From Pholis gunnellus (taxonomy: Eukaryota; Chordata; Actinopteri; Perciformes; Pholidae), in NCBI GenBank assembly GCA_910591455.2, contig OU342806.1:19249841-19313840 (forward strand): a stretch of 64,000 bases of DNA. Reading direction: 5' to 3'. The notes beneath the pieces are model-generated. The model was not told the DNA's origin. It saw nothing but the letters and a program-made list of their open reading frames with translations, and did no database searches. Below, piece by piece: positions 26,895 through 34,760 of the stretch. The position numbers and the translations under genes are program-made. Position 1 is the first letter of the stretch. Each line of letters starts with the position of its first letter.

Positions 26895-29291
26895 AATTCT
26901 TTTCTTCTTCTTTCTCTTCACTGTCTCAGCACGAATCTGTGTCGCCCTCTCCACAACATTGCCAACAGACACATGAATCACTGATGCAGCTGATATTCCC
27001 ACCCACTTGCCAGGAAAAGGAGCGGGAGCATCATCGCCCTCATCCAGGCAGTGTTTATCTATGTTATTAATGCCGCATCAACGAAGAAGCCTTCCCTTTC
27101 TTTTCTCTCTTCACAGAAATCTCCATACTCAGTGGAGGGAGATGGAGAATGGGATGTTTGTCAGTTTTGCCTGGGAGAGAAACGGAAGCTCTTGAAAAAG
27201 CCTTCACTCTTCCTTTTAACATCCTGTTTAAGGCACTTGAGATAGATGAGAGCGATGTGATTGATTTTGCGTCCTGGGGCCTACTTTTTTTTTCCTGCGC
27301 TGACAATTATGAGCGAATAATCCAGTCAAAGCAGCAGTCAGCTTGGCTTTTATTAGGCGGGTAATGATAAGACTGCACTGCACACTTGCTCAAACTTTTG
27401 GCATTAGGCATAATGATGCACATTGTCATTCAAGTGATTCTTTCAGTACTCCTGCTTTTATCTGCTGGGAAAATTCCTTTGTTGTGCCCATAGGCTTTAA
27501 ACAGAAAAGGTGCCGGATTTTTATACGGCGAGTCCTCTCATCTTTGTTTGACTACTAAGAGAGTGCAATTAAGATTTGACTCTGGAAATGTTGAATAGTT
27601 TTTTAATTAACTTGTCAAGGGATTCAGTAGATCAGACCAATTTCATCTTTGCGGCCTCACACTGTTTCAATTACAGTACAGTACATGAATTCACAGCGAG
27701 GAAAAATGTCCTGAAGGCACGGAAATGATGACACTGGTGTTTCCTTAACTTACATTGTCCACATTGATACATTTTTATTTACAAATTGACTGGTTGGGCA
27801 CATTTCTGTCAGTAACATGCATACTGTACCTCTGACAGTAGATGAATACGAGTCTGACAAGAAAATGATTAGTAGTAAAAGTTTTTACTATTCATTCATT
27901 GATATTTTTCACCATCTAATGCACAAAACAGATAACAATGGAGGAAGGAATGCAAGGCAGAAGCAAACCAATGTGAAAACATTTTATAGAAGAATATAAA
28001 AAGACAGAAAGGTAAATTACAATGTGATAATTACAACAGTAAGTTCAGGTTGAACTCAAGTTTGTTCGTACCTTATATGGCCAAAAATGATGCCTGCTCC
28101 TTTTAAAGCAGCGCAGAAGTTCGAACACGTTGTGATCCAAGCGGGAGAAAGAGTTGCAGGGAGCAGGAAGGCCGTACATGATCACACCAGGGAACTAACA
28201 GTGCAGCTGCAGTCTTGTATTGGGGACTGCTTTGCTCTGCCGAAGCTGTCGGAGGTGAAATGCCTTGCCCACAGGTAGCGCGTGATGGAAAGGAAGAGCC
28301 CTTTCGGATCATTTCCCATGACCGCTTTTTCCATTAGGGGCTTTTGATATTCAAATCAGTGATTTTCTGAACTTAGACTTGCTTCCAACTGCCAAACATA
28401 CAATGAGATTGGGATACAGAGGAAAGATGCCCCAAATGTAATCCGGCAAACATTTTCAGATTAGCATAAAGTTTACCACAATACACCCTCATCAAAGAAA
28501 AAGGCTTCTTTTTTTCCGTAAGGAAAGCCGGCGGTATGTACCGTGCATCCCTTCTCGTCAGCGAGCAAAGAGGATGAGAGGCATAAAGGGATCACAGTCA
28601 AGAAAGTGCTACAGACGGGAATCAAACTCTGGCCCACACGGGGGAATTATATGTATGTCTGAGAGTCTGACACCCTAAGGCTGCAGCGCACTTCTAATAT
28701 TTATGTCACAGACTGATCAAAGATAACTTTCTCTCTCTCTACTGTCTTCTTTTCCTTTTCAAACACCCATGTTTCTTTGCATATGTAACCTACACTCAAT
28801 GGGCACTTCATGATATTTCTGCAAACACTTCCGTGCGATCTTAAGGTCATTATCCTGCTGAAAATATCCAACTGGCAAAGGGAAGACTGTTGGTTTGTTT
28901 GACAAGCAAGAGTTTGTGGCTGTGAAATTGGAATAAAACTCGAAACCTTTTTTATGCTCATGAATCCTAGAAGGATTGGAGGAGTGACCTCATTTGGTTG
29001 AAGAGTGTTTTGGACATATGTGTGTTATATATTTGTGTAGTGCAAAGTGTACAATGCAATATAAAGAATTCAATTATTGCTGCTGAAATAATGATTTATG
29101 TAACTTCGATATTGACCTCACCTCAACCGTGCTTACTTGAATCCTCTCAGGCCTGTTTGCCCACCTTATATCATACTGATTATGCCTTCTATTTTTTAAT
29201 GAGCAAGCTGTCTGTACACCCAGCCAGGTGCCCCAGTCCTAATAAAGCAGCTAGCTATTAAACCAGCTCATCCTATAAGCCCTGTTCATCA

Positions 29292-29327
<36 letters not shown>

Positions 29328-31774
29328 CTCCTTCTGCCTCTCTGTCTTCCCTGGTGCAGGCCTCAGTCCTACTGGCTGAGTCACTTGCAGTCCCTCCTGT
29401 ATTGCTCAGAGAACAACCAGCTTGGTGAGTTCTCCGAGGAGCTCCACAGCTGCAGCTGCCGATACGACCACAGCCCCTGTCAGCTGCCGCCGCCCTGCTC
29501 TGTCGGGGAGGGCTCGGCCTGCGTGGCCTGTGCACCAGACAACCACACCCGCTGTGGGAGCTGCAACCCGGGCTTCGCCCTGATGCAGGGGGCCTGCAGG
29601 TCCATGGTGGCGGACTCTACGGAGAACTACCTGGGATTCGAGACGGACCTCCAGGATCTGGAGCTGGGCTACCTACTGCAGAGAAGTGACCGCAGGCTAG
29701 AGGTATATTTTTCCGTTAGCCTTTTGTTTAATGCATGACCGAGGGCTGAGCTGTCTTTCAAAGCAGTATCCTGGGAAAGGGACTCACTCATGGGAGCCAC
29801 TCAGCATTACAAAGTCTTGCCCTTCGGGCTACTGAGTAACGTCATGATGTCCTCATGTTTGTCATTGTATTTGTTGAGACAAGTTTTTTATGTTGTGCTC
29901 ATCTGAGGGAACTTGGGGTTCTTTGACTAAAATAGAAAATAATAAAGAAAACCAATTCAAGTTTGGTAGTGATTTGATCTGTAGACAATGATATATGATG
30001 AGGTAGTTAATGCCAGAAACAGTTAGTTTAGATTTATTTTAATATTACACAGGCATTGTTTGACAACACCTGGTCCAGCAGTGTTTCAGACTAAAACCAG
30101 ATGTAACCTATTTTTGCCTCAACATAATAATACTTTATATAAATAAAAAAAATAGGTTAGCTGGGAAAAGAAAACCTCGGAAAAGACGGCTCCTTAGTAG
30201 ATGGAGTTTCTCTAAGGCCACTGGATGTGGTGGAATGCTTTGAAAAAAAACAATCAAGGTGGACTGTGTGTTGTTGTATGTTGGAGTAATGAGGAAGATA
30301 CAAAATAAAGAAGTAAACTAATACCTATTTTGTTGCCTTTGAGCAATAAGTACAAGGGGCAGATTACGCACAGGCAGCCAGTCCGATTATTTCATTTAGA
30401 CCAAATTAAGTTATTCTTTCTTTGGCAGAGCATTTGATTCGTTGGACATAAGGATATAATGAGAATTTCAACAAAATTATGAAAATTGCTTTACCTTTTA
30501 AGTGAATGTTGGCTCGACAACATCATTGTGCTTCCATTTGGCCCATGGGTGTTTTAAGAGAACAGCATGGCATGTTACAATCATTGCAATGGAAGTTGCT
30601 CTCTGGGAACCAAAACGTTCGTCAGGCTTTTGCTTTCTGGGCCCAAAGCATACGAACGTTAGAGTGTTTGTAGTGCTCAGACAGTCTTCATTTTTTAACA
30701 GCTGCTTCTTTAAAAACAGTCCTTTTGGACTCAAGCGTGTCACATGGCCCGCAACTACAATTGCATGTTGTCTAAGATTTATACTGTGCCACAATGTGCC
30801 TGTTTCCGCTTGAGGCAGGCACTTTAGTAGCATGTTATCCCTTTCTGTGAAAATCCCCGAGTCTATGATTATTCCATAGCCACTTATTAAAACTCAAACA
30901 ATTGATTGTGATCTTGATTTTAGGTTCTAACAATTCCAATTTTTCACTGCATGTATGCGGTGTGTTCATGAATCTATACTGTTTTCATCTGTGTGTCCGG
31001 TAGGTCCACGCAATATTCATCAGCAATGACATGCGACTCAACAGCTGGTTTGACCCTTCGTGGAGAAAGAGGATGCTGCTGACTCTGAAGAGCAACAAGT
31101 ACAAGTCCAACATGGTCCACATGCTGCTGGGAGTATCCCTCCAGATCTGCCTTACCAAGAACAGCACCCTGGAGCCTGTCCTTACTCTCTACATCAACCC
31201 CTTTGGAGGGAGCCACTCAGAGAGCTGGTTCATCCCTGTGAATGAGAACAAGTTTCCAGACTGGCAGTCCACCAAGCTGGACCTGCCCTTCGAGTGCTAT
31301 AACTGGACTCTGACGCTGGGCAACAGGTGGAAAACCTTCTTTGAAACCATCCACATCTACCTTCGGAGCAGGATAAAGACTCAAGATGGCGTGAATGACA
31401 GCATATATTACGAGCCTTTAGAAGTAACGGATCCTGCTCGGAACCTGGGCTACATGAAGATCAACAGCATCCAGGTCTTTGGCTACAGCATGCACTTTGA
31501 CCCAGAGGCAATCCGCGACTTGATCCTGCAGCTGGACTACCCGTACACCCAAGGGTCCCAGGACACTGCCATGCTTCAGCTCTTGGAAATACGAGACCGG
31601 GTGAACCGGCTGTCCCCTCCGGGACAACAGAGGTTGGATCTGTTTGCTTGTCTTCTGCGACACCGTCTCAAACTTACTGCCAGCGAGGTGGTTCGCATTC
31701 ATGCCTCCTTACAGGCCTTCAGCTCACGTCTGCCCAATTCGATGGATTACGAGACCACCAAGTTGTGCAGTTAA
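2586..31774 (+). CDS. brinp3: BRINP3 (FAM5C) protein, 8 coding exons, complete
   Basis: The joined exons 2586-2809, 14509-14699, 16477-16667, 22866-22971, 23136-23372, 25690-25912, 29360-29702 and 31004-31774 total 2286 nt, giving 761 residues plus TAA. All introns are GT-AG and the phases (2,1,0,1,1,2,0) match at every junction. Domains in order: signal peptide (about 1-28), MACPF-like domain (about 75-265) with the KYGTH signature at 126-130, a Cys-rich stretch (261-287), a second Cys-rich EGF-like segment (405-470), and the BRINP C-terminal domain ending TTKLCS. Possible N-glycosylation sites are N164, N333, N452, N558, N605 and N636. From memory of the family, the start MALW, the segment [15 protein letters not shown] and the C-terminus resemble BRINP3 more than BRINP1 or BRINP2, and human BRINP3 is about 766 residues. 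BRINPs are secreted or ER-lumen neural proteins reported to restrain cell-cycle progression; the molecular mechanism is unsettled. Which teleost paralogue (3a or 3b) this is cannot be told here. Confidence 0.96.
3294..3620. mobile_element. MITE-like non-autonomous element with terminal inverted repeats
   Basis: The left end AAAGGAATAGTTCAACATTTT and the reverse complement of the right end, AAAGGAATAGTTTGACTTTTT, agree at nearly every position over about 20 bases. The 327-bp interior has no ORF. From memory, the aaaggaatagttcaacattt start is very common in perciform genomes. A target duplication is not obvious. Confidence 0.7.
3905..4636. repeat. direct duplication, copy 2
   Basis: This is the second copy of the 1005-1566 segment, in direct orientation about 2.9 kb downstream. 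It carries roughly 130-150 extra bases at about 4420-4565 that copy 1 lacks. Coding exon 2 (2445-2809) lies between the copies; it is not itself duplicated, since nothing like it occurs near the expected position at about 5.35 kb. Confidence 0.85.
6424..6446. repeat. poly-G run (23 G)
   Basis: An uninterrupted G homopolymer in intron 2. It could form a G-quadruplex, and its length is prone to sequencing or assembly error. Confidence 0.95.
6866..7115. repeat. dispersed teleost repeat fragment
   Basis: Contains tttggtccagactgaaatat and gattgccatgaaatttc, phrases I recall as recurring widely in perciform genomes. A related fragment sits at about 56220-56640, sharing the block gtggttgtga(g/a)tgaaatgctt. 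The class is not assigned. Confidence 0.6.
8045..8245. repeat. dispersed repeat, left half (interrupted)
   Basis: The block cacaagttctgcattcaaaa followed by tcgtacttaag and actaatgcatcaatgcataa resembles the left part of a common teleost repeat rich in 'tacttaagta'. It breaks off near 8245 and its natural right part reappears at about 9890-10105. Confidence 0.5.
8246..8420. repeat. dispersed repeat, also present at 40081-40220
   Basis: The segment with cagctaacggtgctatcagc and cagcagcaacagagcgaaca aligns directly with 40081-40220 (cagctaacggcgctaacagc, acaacagcaacagtgctgac). Both continue with a 'ggaaac(c/a)ggaggacggg'-like stretch. There is no continuous conserved ORF. Confidence 0.6.
8714..8744. 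repeat. (TAA)n microsatellite
   Basis: About ten ATA/TAA units in intron 2, inside the sequence nested between the two halves of the interrupted repeat. Confidence 0.95.
8864..8905. repeat. (TG)21 microsatellite
   Basis: A perfect 42-nt TG tract in intron 2. Its apparent translation (CVCVCV) is an artefact. Confidence 0.97.
9236..9460. repeat. retroelement 3'-tail-like fragment
   Basis: Begins with the repeated word cagaatcagaatcagaa, followed by ccatttattgcc and caaggaatttgtcgtgg. This pattern resembles the 3' ends of non-LTR retroelements seen across teleosts. Family assignment is not possible by eye. Confidence 0.5.
9681..9695. repeat. poly-C run (15 C)
   Basis: A C homopolymer followed by an (ACC)n-like stretch in intron 2. 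Confidence 0.9.
9890..10105. repeat. dispersed repeat, right half (interrupted)
   Basis: Contains agaatatttccctctgg, tacttgttctttacttacag and gttactgtccaccattg. This resembles the right end of the same teleost repeat whose left half lies at 8045-8245. About 1.65 kb separates the halves, consistent with later insertions. Confidence 0.5.
10442..10473. repeat. poly-C run (32 C)
   Basis: The longest homopolymer in the window, in intron 2. The minus-strand G32 would be a strong quadruplex former. The exact length is unreliable in most assemblies. Confidence 0.95.
11926..11968. repeat. (TA)n microsatellite
   Basis: A 43-nt alternating TA tract, self-complementary and able to extrude a cruciform, in intron 2. 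Confidence 0.96.
12785..13040. repeat. dispersed repeat fragment
   Basis: The blocks accgactattggtcagtgg and cacaggacccagctgtcctc, running into the adjacent LINE-tail-like sequence, are typical of a moderately repeated perciform element. It is not classified further. Confidence 0.4.
13043..13135. repeat. LINE-tail-like repeat, copy 1
   Basis: Shares with 53713-53786 the order gataaga..agataatcc(c/t)ttatta, a ccc(a/g)cagc..ggga block, and tttacaggattacagcag or its close variant, all in the same orientation. This resembles the 3' end of a non-LTR retroelement frequent in fish. Confidence 0.65.
13376..13570. repeat. dispersed repeat, related to 34540-34760
   Basis: Both copies contain gagcttattttgaaaa-type sequence, then gcatgtaa(t/c)gag(c/t)gga, a gctgacgca or ctgacgcat word, and gggagtgagaatgtgttg or its close variant, in the same order. 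A shorter related piece containing gttgcctaaacctaa lies at 18087-18190. Confidence 0.6.
14509..14699 (+). CDS. brinp3: brinp3 exon 3: MACPF domain, first part
   Basis: The acceptor is a T-rich tract ending tttttccag at 14508; the donor gtaaac starts at 14700. The exon is 191 nt, enters in phase 2 (Arg75 is split across the junction) and leaves in phase 1 (Gly139 split). It encodes residues 76-138 with [15 protein letters not shown] and the MACPF signature [18 protein letters not shown]. The frame runs open past the donor into intronic T-runs, which are not part of the protein. Confidence 0.96.
14700..16476 (+). other. brinp3 intron 3 (1.8 kb)
   Basis: Non-coding. Starts with a T-rich run right after the donor and contains a short TG tract near 16077-16092. 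No repeat of note and no exon seen. Confidence 0.85.
16477..16667 (+). CDS. brinp3: brinp3 exon 4: MACPF domain, middle part
   Basis: The acceptor ends tttctttgcag at 16476; the donor gtaacg starts at 16668. The exon is 191 nt and leaves in phase 0. It encodes residues 140-202: [18 protein letters not shown], a serine-rich loop containing the N164-S-S glycosylation sequon, then [20 protein letters not shown] and [11 protein letters not shown]. Confidence 0.96.
20660..20760. repeat. fragment with repeated 'ctcagagttt' words
   Basis: The words caactcagagtttctcaggg, tactcagagttttagagtt and tccgagtttgttaaac resemble flanking sequence of teleost Harbinger-type DNA transposons. Only a remnant is visible, without ends. 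Confidence 0.3.
21420..21520. repeat. dispersed repeat, related to 60540-60720
   Basis: Both segments have a gttagg(g)tta..gcaaca core followed by a gaa(t/a)aa.atcatgg(t/t) block and ggcttaaaata- or ggctgaaaata-type sequence. This is a common perciform repeat type, not classified here. Confidence 0.5.
22866..22971 (+). CDS. brinp3: brinp3 exon 5: MACPF domain, [10 protein letters not shown] block
   Basis: The acceptor ends ttgcccag at 22865; the donor gtttgt starts at 22972. The exon is 106 nt, phase 0 to 1. It encodes residues 203-237, including [20 protein letters not shown], one of the most conserved BRINP stretches. Only 164 nt separate it from the next exon. Confidence 0.96.
23136..23372 (+). 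CDS. brinp3: brinp3 exon 6: end of MACPF region and first Cys-rich segment
   Basis: The acceptor ends ggtttacag at 23135; the donor gtagga starts at 23373. The exon is 237 nt and phase 1 on both sides, so skipping it would keep the reading frame. It encodes residues 238-316: [20 protein letters not shown], then cysteines 261, 269, 274, 276, 278, 285 and 287, then an acidic helix-like tail ([17 protein letters not shown]). Confidence 0.96.
23373..25689 (+). other. brinp3 intron 6 (2.3 kb)
   Basis: Non-coding, AT-rich, with a T/A-rich patch around 23855-23880. Nothing further recognised. Intron 5 (22972-23135) is only 164 nt and holds a short TA patch. Confidence 0.85.
25690..25912 (+). CDS. 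brinp3: brinp3 exon 7: linker helix region
   Basis: The acceptor ends gtggttccag at 25689; the donor gtgagc starts at 25913. The exon is 223 nt, phase 1 to 2. It encodes residues 317-391: [20 protein letters not shown], with the glycosylation sequon at N333, and a probably helical stretch ending [20 protein letters not shown]. The residues ASRAQRV look like substitutions relative to the human protein as I remember it; there is no break. Confidence 0.95.
26826..26893. repeat. (CT)34 microsatellite
   Basis: A perfect 68-nt CT tract in intron 7. Polypurine-polypyrimidine tracts of this kind can form triplex DNA. Confidence 0.97.
29294..29324. repeat. (CT)n microsatellite next to exon 8 acceptor
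   Basis: A CT tract of about 31 nt ending 35 nt before exon 8 at 29360. It is embedded in a longer pyrimidine-rich stretch that may serve as, or compete with, the splice polypyrimidine tract. Confidence 0.95.
29360..29702 (+). CDS. brinp3: brinp3 exon 8: second Cys-rich, EGF-like segment
   Basis: The acceptor ends ccctggtgcag at 29359, with a CT microsatellite at 29294-29324 just upstream; the donor gtatat starts at 29703. The exon is 343 nt, phase 2 to 0. It encodes residues 392-505: [13 protein letters not shown], a dense set of cysteines (405, 422, 424, 431, 437, 445, 448, 456, 459, 470) with an EGF-like CxxC pattern, then [20 protein letters not shown]. Confidence 0.95.
29703..31003 (+). 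other. brinp3 intron 8 (1.3 kb)
   Basis: Non-coding. Overlapping open frames on both strands around 30500-30830 are chance openings, with no recognisable motif. Confidence 0.85.
31004..31774 (+). CDS. brinp3: brinp3 exon 9 coding part: C-terminal BRINP domain and stop
   Basis: The acceptor ends gtgtgtccggtag at 31003. The exon starts in phase 0 and reads residues 506-761 without interruption to TAA at 31772-31774. It includes [29 protein letters not shown] (570-580), [15 protein letters not shown] (614-628), [13 protein letters not shown] and [16 protein letters not shown], ending TTKLCS. This is the longest and most conserved single exon of the gene. Confidence 0.97.
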   Translation, partial: VHAIFISNDMRLNSWFDPSWRKRMLLTLKSNKYKSNMVHMLLGVSLQICLTKNSTLEPVLTLYINPFGGSHSESWFIPVNENKFPDWQSTKLDLPFECYNWTLTLGNRWKTFFETIHIYLRSRIKTQDGVNDSIYYEPLEVTDPARNLGYMKINSIQVFGYSMHFDPEAIRDLILQLDYPYTQGSQDTAMLQLLEIRDRVNRLSPPGQQRLDLFACLLRHRLKLTASEVVRIHASLQAFSSRLPNSMDYETTKLCS

Positions 31775-32580
31775 CAGCTGCTTGAAGGAAGAATTGGACC
31801 AGCCTGTACTGCACTCCTGGGCACCAGAAGGTTCCCCATTGTGGTGCAGATGCTTACAGTTGTGCTCTGTCTCTATCGATTACCAAATTGTATGGTAAAA
31901 CAGGAGAGAACCAGTTGTGGACAGCTGAAGAATGTACTCATCTGGCTGTTTTGGTTTCTGTTTTGTGGCAACTACCCTTCAGTGCTAGATCATAAAGAAT
32001 GAGGTGGACCAGCGAGAAAACGCACAATTGTTTCACAAGAACAATCTATACGAAAAATAATTATACAGCTAAAATACATTAAAGATGAACCATCCTGTTT
32101 CAATATGACTCTGCTCATTTATACTGTAAGTACCAATGCCAAATGAATGGACAGTTTATGGTAAAAATGGTTAAGTCTGTTTGTTTGTAACTTTTATATG
32201 TTCCTTTGCTTCAGTAACAGTGCACTTTCCATGAAGACCAGAATACAGTGGTGTCAGTCAAGATTTTGTAGATAAATTGATATTAAAACATCATGTTATA
32301 ACAGATTACAGCTGTTGGAATGTTTTTTTCGTGATATTCTTTTCACTAGCGTTCTTATCATTCTAAAATTCACTTAAGACAAATTTAGAATTGGGGTAAA
32401 TTAATTGGATGAAGTGGTTGTAACGTCCATCGAGTGATCTTTGGATAATTTGTTTCTGCAATTACTTCAATGTGTCAAAACATTTGCTGCTTACTTCACT
32501 GAACAGAAATTCACCAAGGAGAATCTGCTCCAAGCACAAACATCAAACGTCAATCAATAAACTGCTCTCATCTTGGTAGG
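31775..32580 (+). other. brinp3: brinp3 3' UTR (end uncertain)
   Basis: Follows the stop codon without another exon. Candidate poly(A) signals are ATTAAA at 32078-32083 and AATAAA at 32556-32561. The latter is followed by a GT-rich stretch (cttggtagggtt), so cleavage near 32580 is plausible. Another AATAAA lies at 32661-32666. Confidence 0.55.
32556..32561 (+). terminator. candidate poly(A) signal AATAAA
   Basis: The canonical hexamer lies 782 nt after the brinp3 stop, with a downstream GT-rich element. Alternatives are ATTAAA at 32078 and AATAAA at 32661. Confidence 0.45.
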
Positions 32581-34539
32581 GTTACTGTAAAAATGGTGGA
32601 TACAATGGCAAACCCTAACCTATTCAAAATGAAGGTTCTCTGAACAGTATTCAAAGCATTAATAAAGCATACAAACTATTGGCAATATAAATATGTAATG
32701 GCGCAGTGTCTACCTGAAAAGAAAAATTAAGTTGCTTACCCTGAATTTCGTATTGAGCACCTTAAGACTACACTTCCTATGGACACTATTAGGCTATATT
32801 CTTCCCCCTCTCTTGAAGAGAAAACAGCCGTTGCTTAAGGTGAAATCCAATGAGGCGGAATAGTGTTAAGTTGAAACTATGCCGTTTGAATAGTAAAAAG
32901 GAGTTGTGTGTTATTTACAGTTTGACTTACCAGTTCTGTAACCTCCGGTTCATTCTCAGCGGAATCTAATACAGTGTTGCACAATTCAAAATGCAGCTAG
33001 GAAGCGGGTATAGGGCAGACGTCATACGGTACATGATTTGACCCCAGGTTTTTAAGTATTTTGCAAGTAACATCCTACACCGATTGTGTTGCGTGATGGA
33101 ACAGATGCATTGCATTTTAACCAGTGCAGCTGACTACATCAGCCCTGCTGTGGCTCCTGCCTCACTCACATTAACCAGCTGCATATTAAATCAACTCATA
33201 TTAGTAACTGCAACCAGGAACCTTTTGACATTTATTTCAACATTTTAGTTTTTTTTAAATCCCTTACAGAAACAGATATGCTTGTGTATTGGGCTGAGAG
33301 ATCTGTCAAACACATATTGAGTGCATAGCAGTACTGGGGCTGAACGGGTCCAGAGTAGACTCTGAGAGAGGACAGCAGCTGCTGCTATTGTGCTGCTTCA
33401 GACAAGGTAATGGGACCAACGACCAATTAAGCTCAGGCAGCACTTTTTGTCCAACCTAAGTGCATAGCAGCTCAACACTATTGTTAAACTGTACCAGCAA
33501 GACAGTGCGTGTGTTTGTGTCAGTGTGTGGGAGGCACTCTGTTAAGAAGAAGAAGAAGCAAACAAGAGCTTTACTTTTAACATCAGAGGCCATTTTGTGT
33601 TTCTAATATTTAAGCATGATCACAATCATTTCCTCAATACCCTCAATAACACTGACTATAGGTTACAGTTTATTTGCCGTTGTCTACAATCTTTGCTGGA
33701 GTGGACGTGTAAACTTAACCATAACTTTATAGCACTGTAGTTGCCATGCACCTATATCGTGAGGGATAACCAATGACTGAGGTGCATCAAGACAGGTTGA
33801 CATCATCTTAAGCTGAAATCCATCTCATTTTGGTGCACACACATGTCATCACACACTCAATTCAATTAAAAAAGAATGGCGGTATACAGTACCAGTGTTA
33901 AGGGATGAGACACAATGCTTCACTGGTTACACTCCTGAACCGCTGAGTAGATGAAGAGGTTGATGTGTTTCGAATGACACCATTATTGGTAGCAAAAGAT
34001 AATAAAAAAAAAAAATGTAATGTGGTGTATAATTCCACTAGCAAACAAGCTATTTAGCTAGCTCAGTGCTCAAGCCAGACTTTTAGTGTGGGCTGTGATG
34101 TCTGTAAATAGTGCACTTGGAAGTTATTCCCTTGAATCACTTTGGGAGGCTATTGTTATGACCTCCTGCTACTGCTAAATGTTGCCAATGAACTTTACAA
34201 AATATCAATCCAGAGTTTAGCTTGACTGTTAAATGTTTGGGAAGTGATTGCAGCATACTGTGAATTGAACCCGGTAAATTGAACCCCCTGCGTCTGCTAT
34301 TGGACATTGACCTATCTATTATTATTCAACGCTCAGACCAACGAGTACTAAGCGAACGATAGTCCACACAGGGCTGCCGGGAGGGGAGATGAATGGATCT
34401 AACAAACACAGGACTTTTGTCCAAGGGACCACTGTTTGTGTCCCGTGAGATACAAAAAGTTTACGCTGACATTTTTATACTTCAGTCGTTATTCATTTGA
34501 CTCATGTGAGGCGTCAGTCAGTCAAGTTCAACCACGCTC

Positions 34540-34760
34540 TATTCTTAAAACTTTCTAAGTCATTTTGTTGCCTGAACCTCACTTGCGGAGATGATGGAAG
34601 CTTATTTTGAAAAGACACTATGCATGTAACGAGTGGAAACTGACACTGACGCATCCAAAACTAATGCTAGAGAAGGTAGCCAGAGCGACATAGTTTGAAG
34701 CTTAGAGCCAATGCCCAAGCGTCAGAATTTGATGAGCTGGGAGTGAGAATGTGTTGGATA
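34540..34760. repeat. dispersed repeat, related to 13376-13570
   Basis: Contains gttgcctgaacctcac, gcttattttgaaaagac, gcatgtaacgagtggaaact and gggagtgagaatgtgttgga, in the same order and orientation as the copy in intron 2. Upstream sequence from about 34300 probably belongs to the same element. Confidence 0.6.

Larger units (their letters stand above)
25913..29359 (+). other. brinp3 intron 7 (3.4 kb)
   Basis: Non-coding. Holds a long CT tract at 26826-26893 and a second one at 29294-29324, close to the exon 8 acceptor. Short ORFs between are not supported by splice sites or family similarity. Confidence 0.85.

Noticed and set aside
26726..27070. Open frames across the CT tract in intron 7, both strands
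   Set aside because: Openness is caused by the dinucleotide repeat (SLSLSL and RERERE).
28087..28278. GC-richer stretch with an open frame in intron 7
   Set aside because: Considered as an alternative exon, but brinp3 joins exactly from 25912 to 29360 in frame, and no similarity is seen.
30498..30833. Overlapping open frames of more than 100 residues on both strands in intron 8
   Set aside because: Lies between two well-defined coding exons, has no family similarity, and is equally open on both strands. Chance.
31418..31702. Minus-strand open frame opposite brinp3 exon 9
   Set aside because: Shadow of the conserved + strand coding exon.
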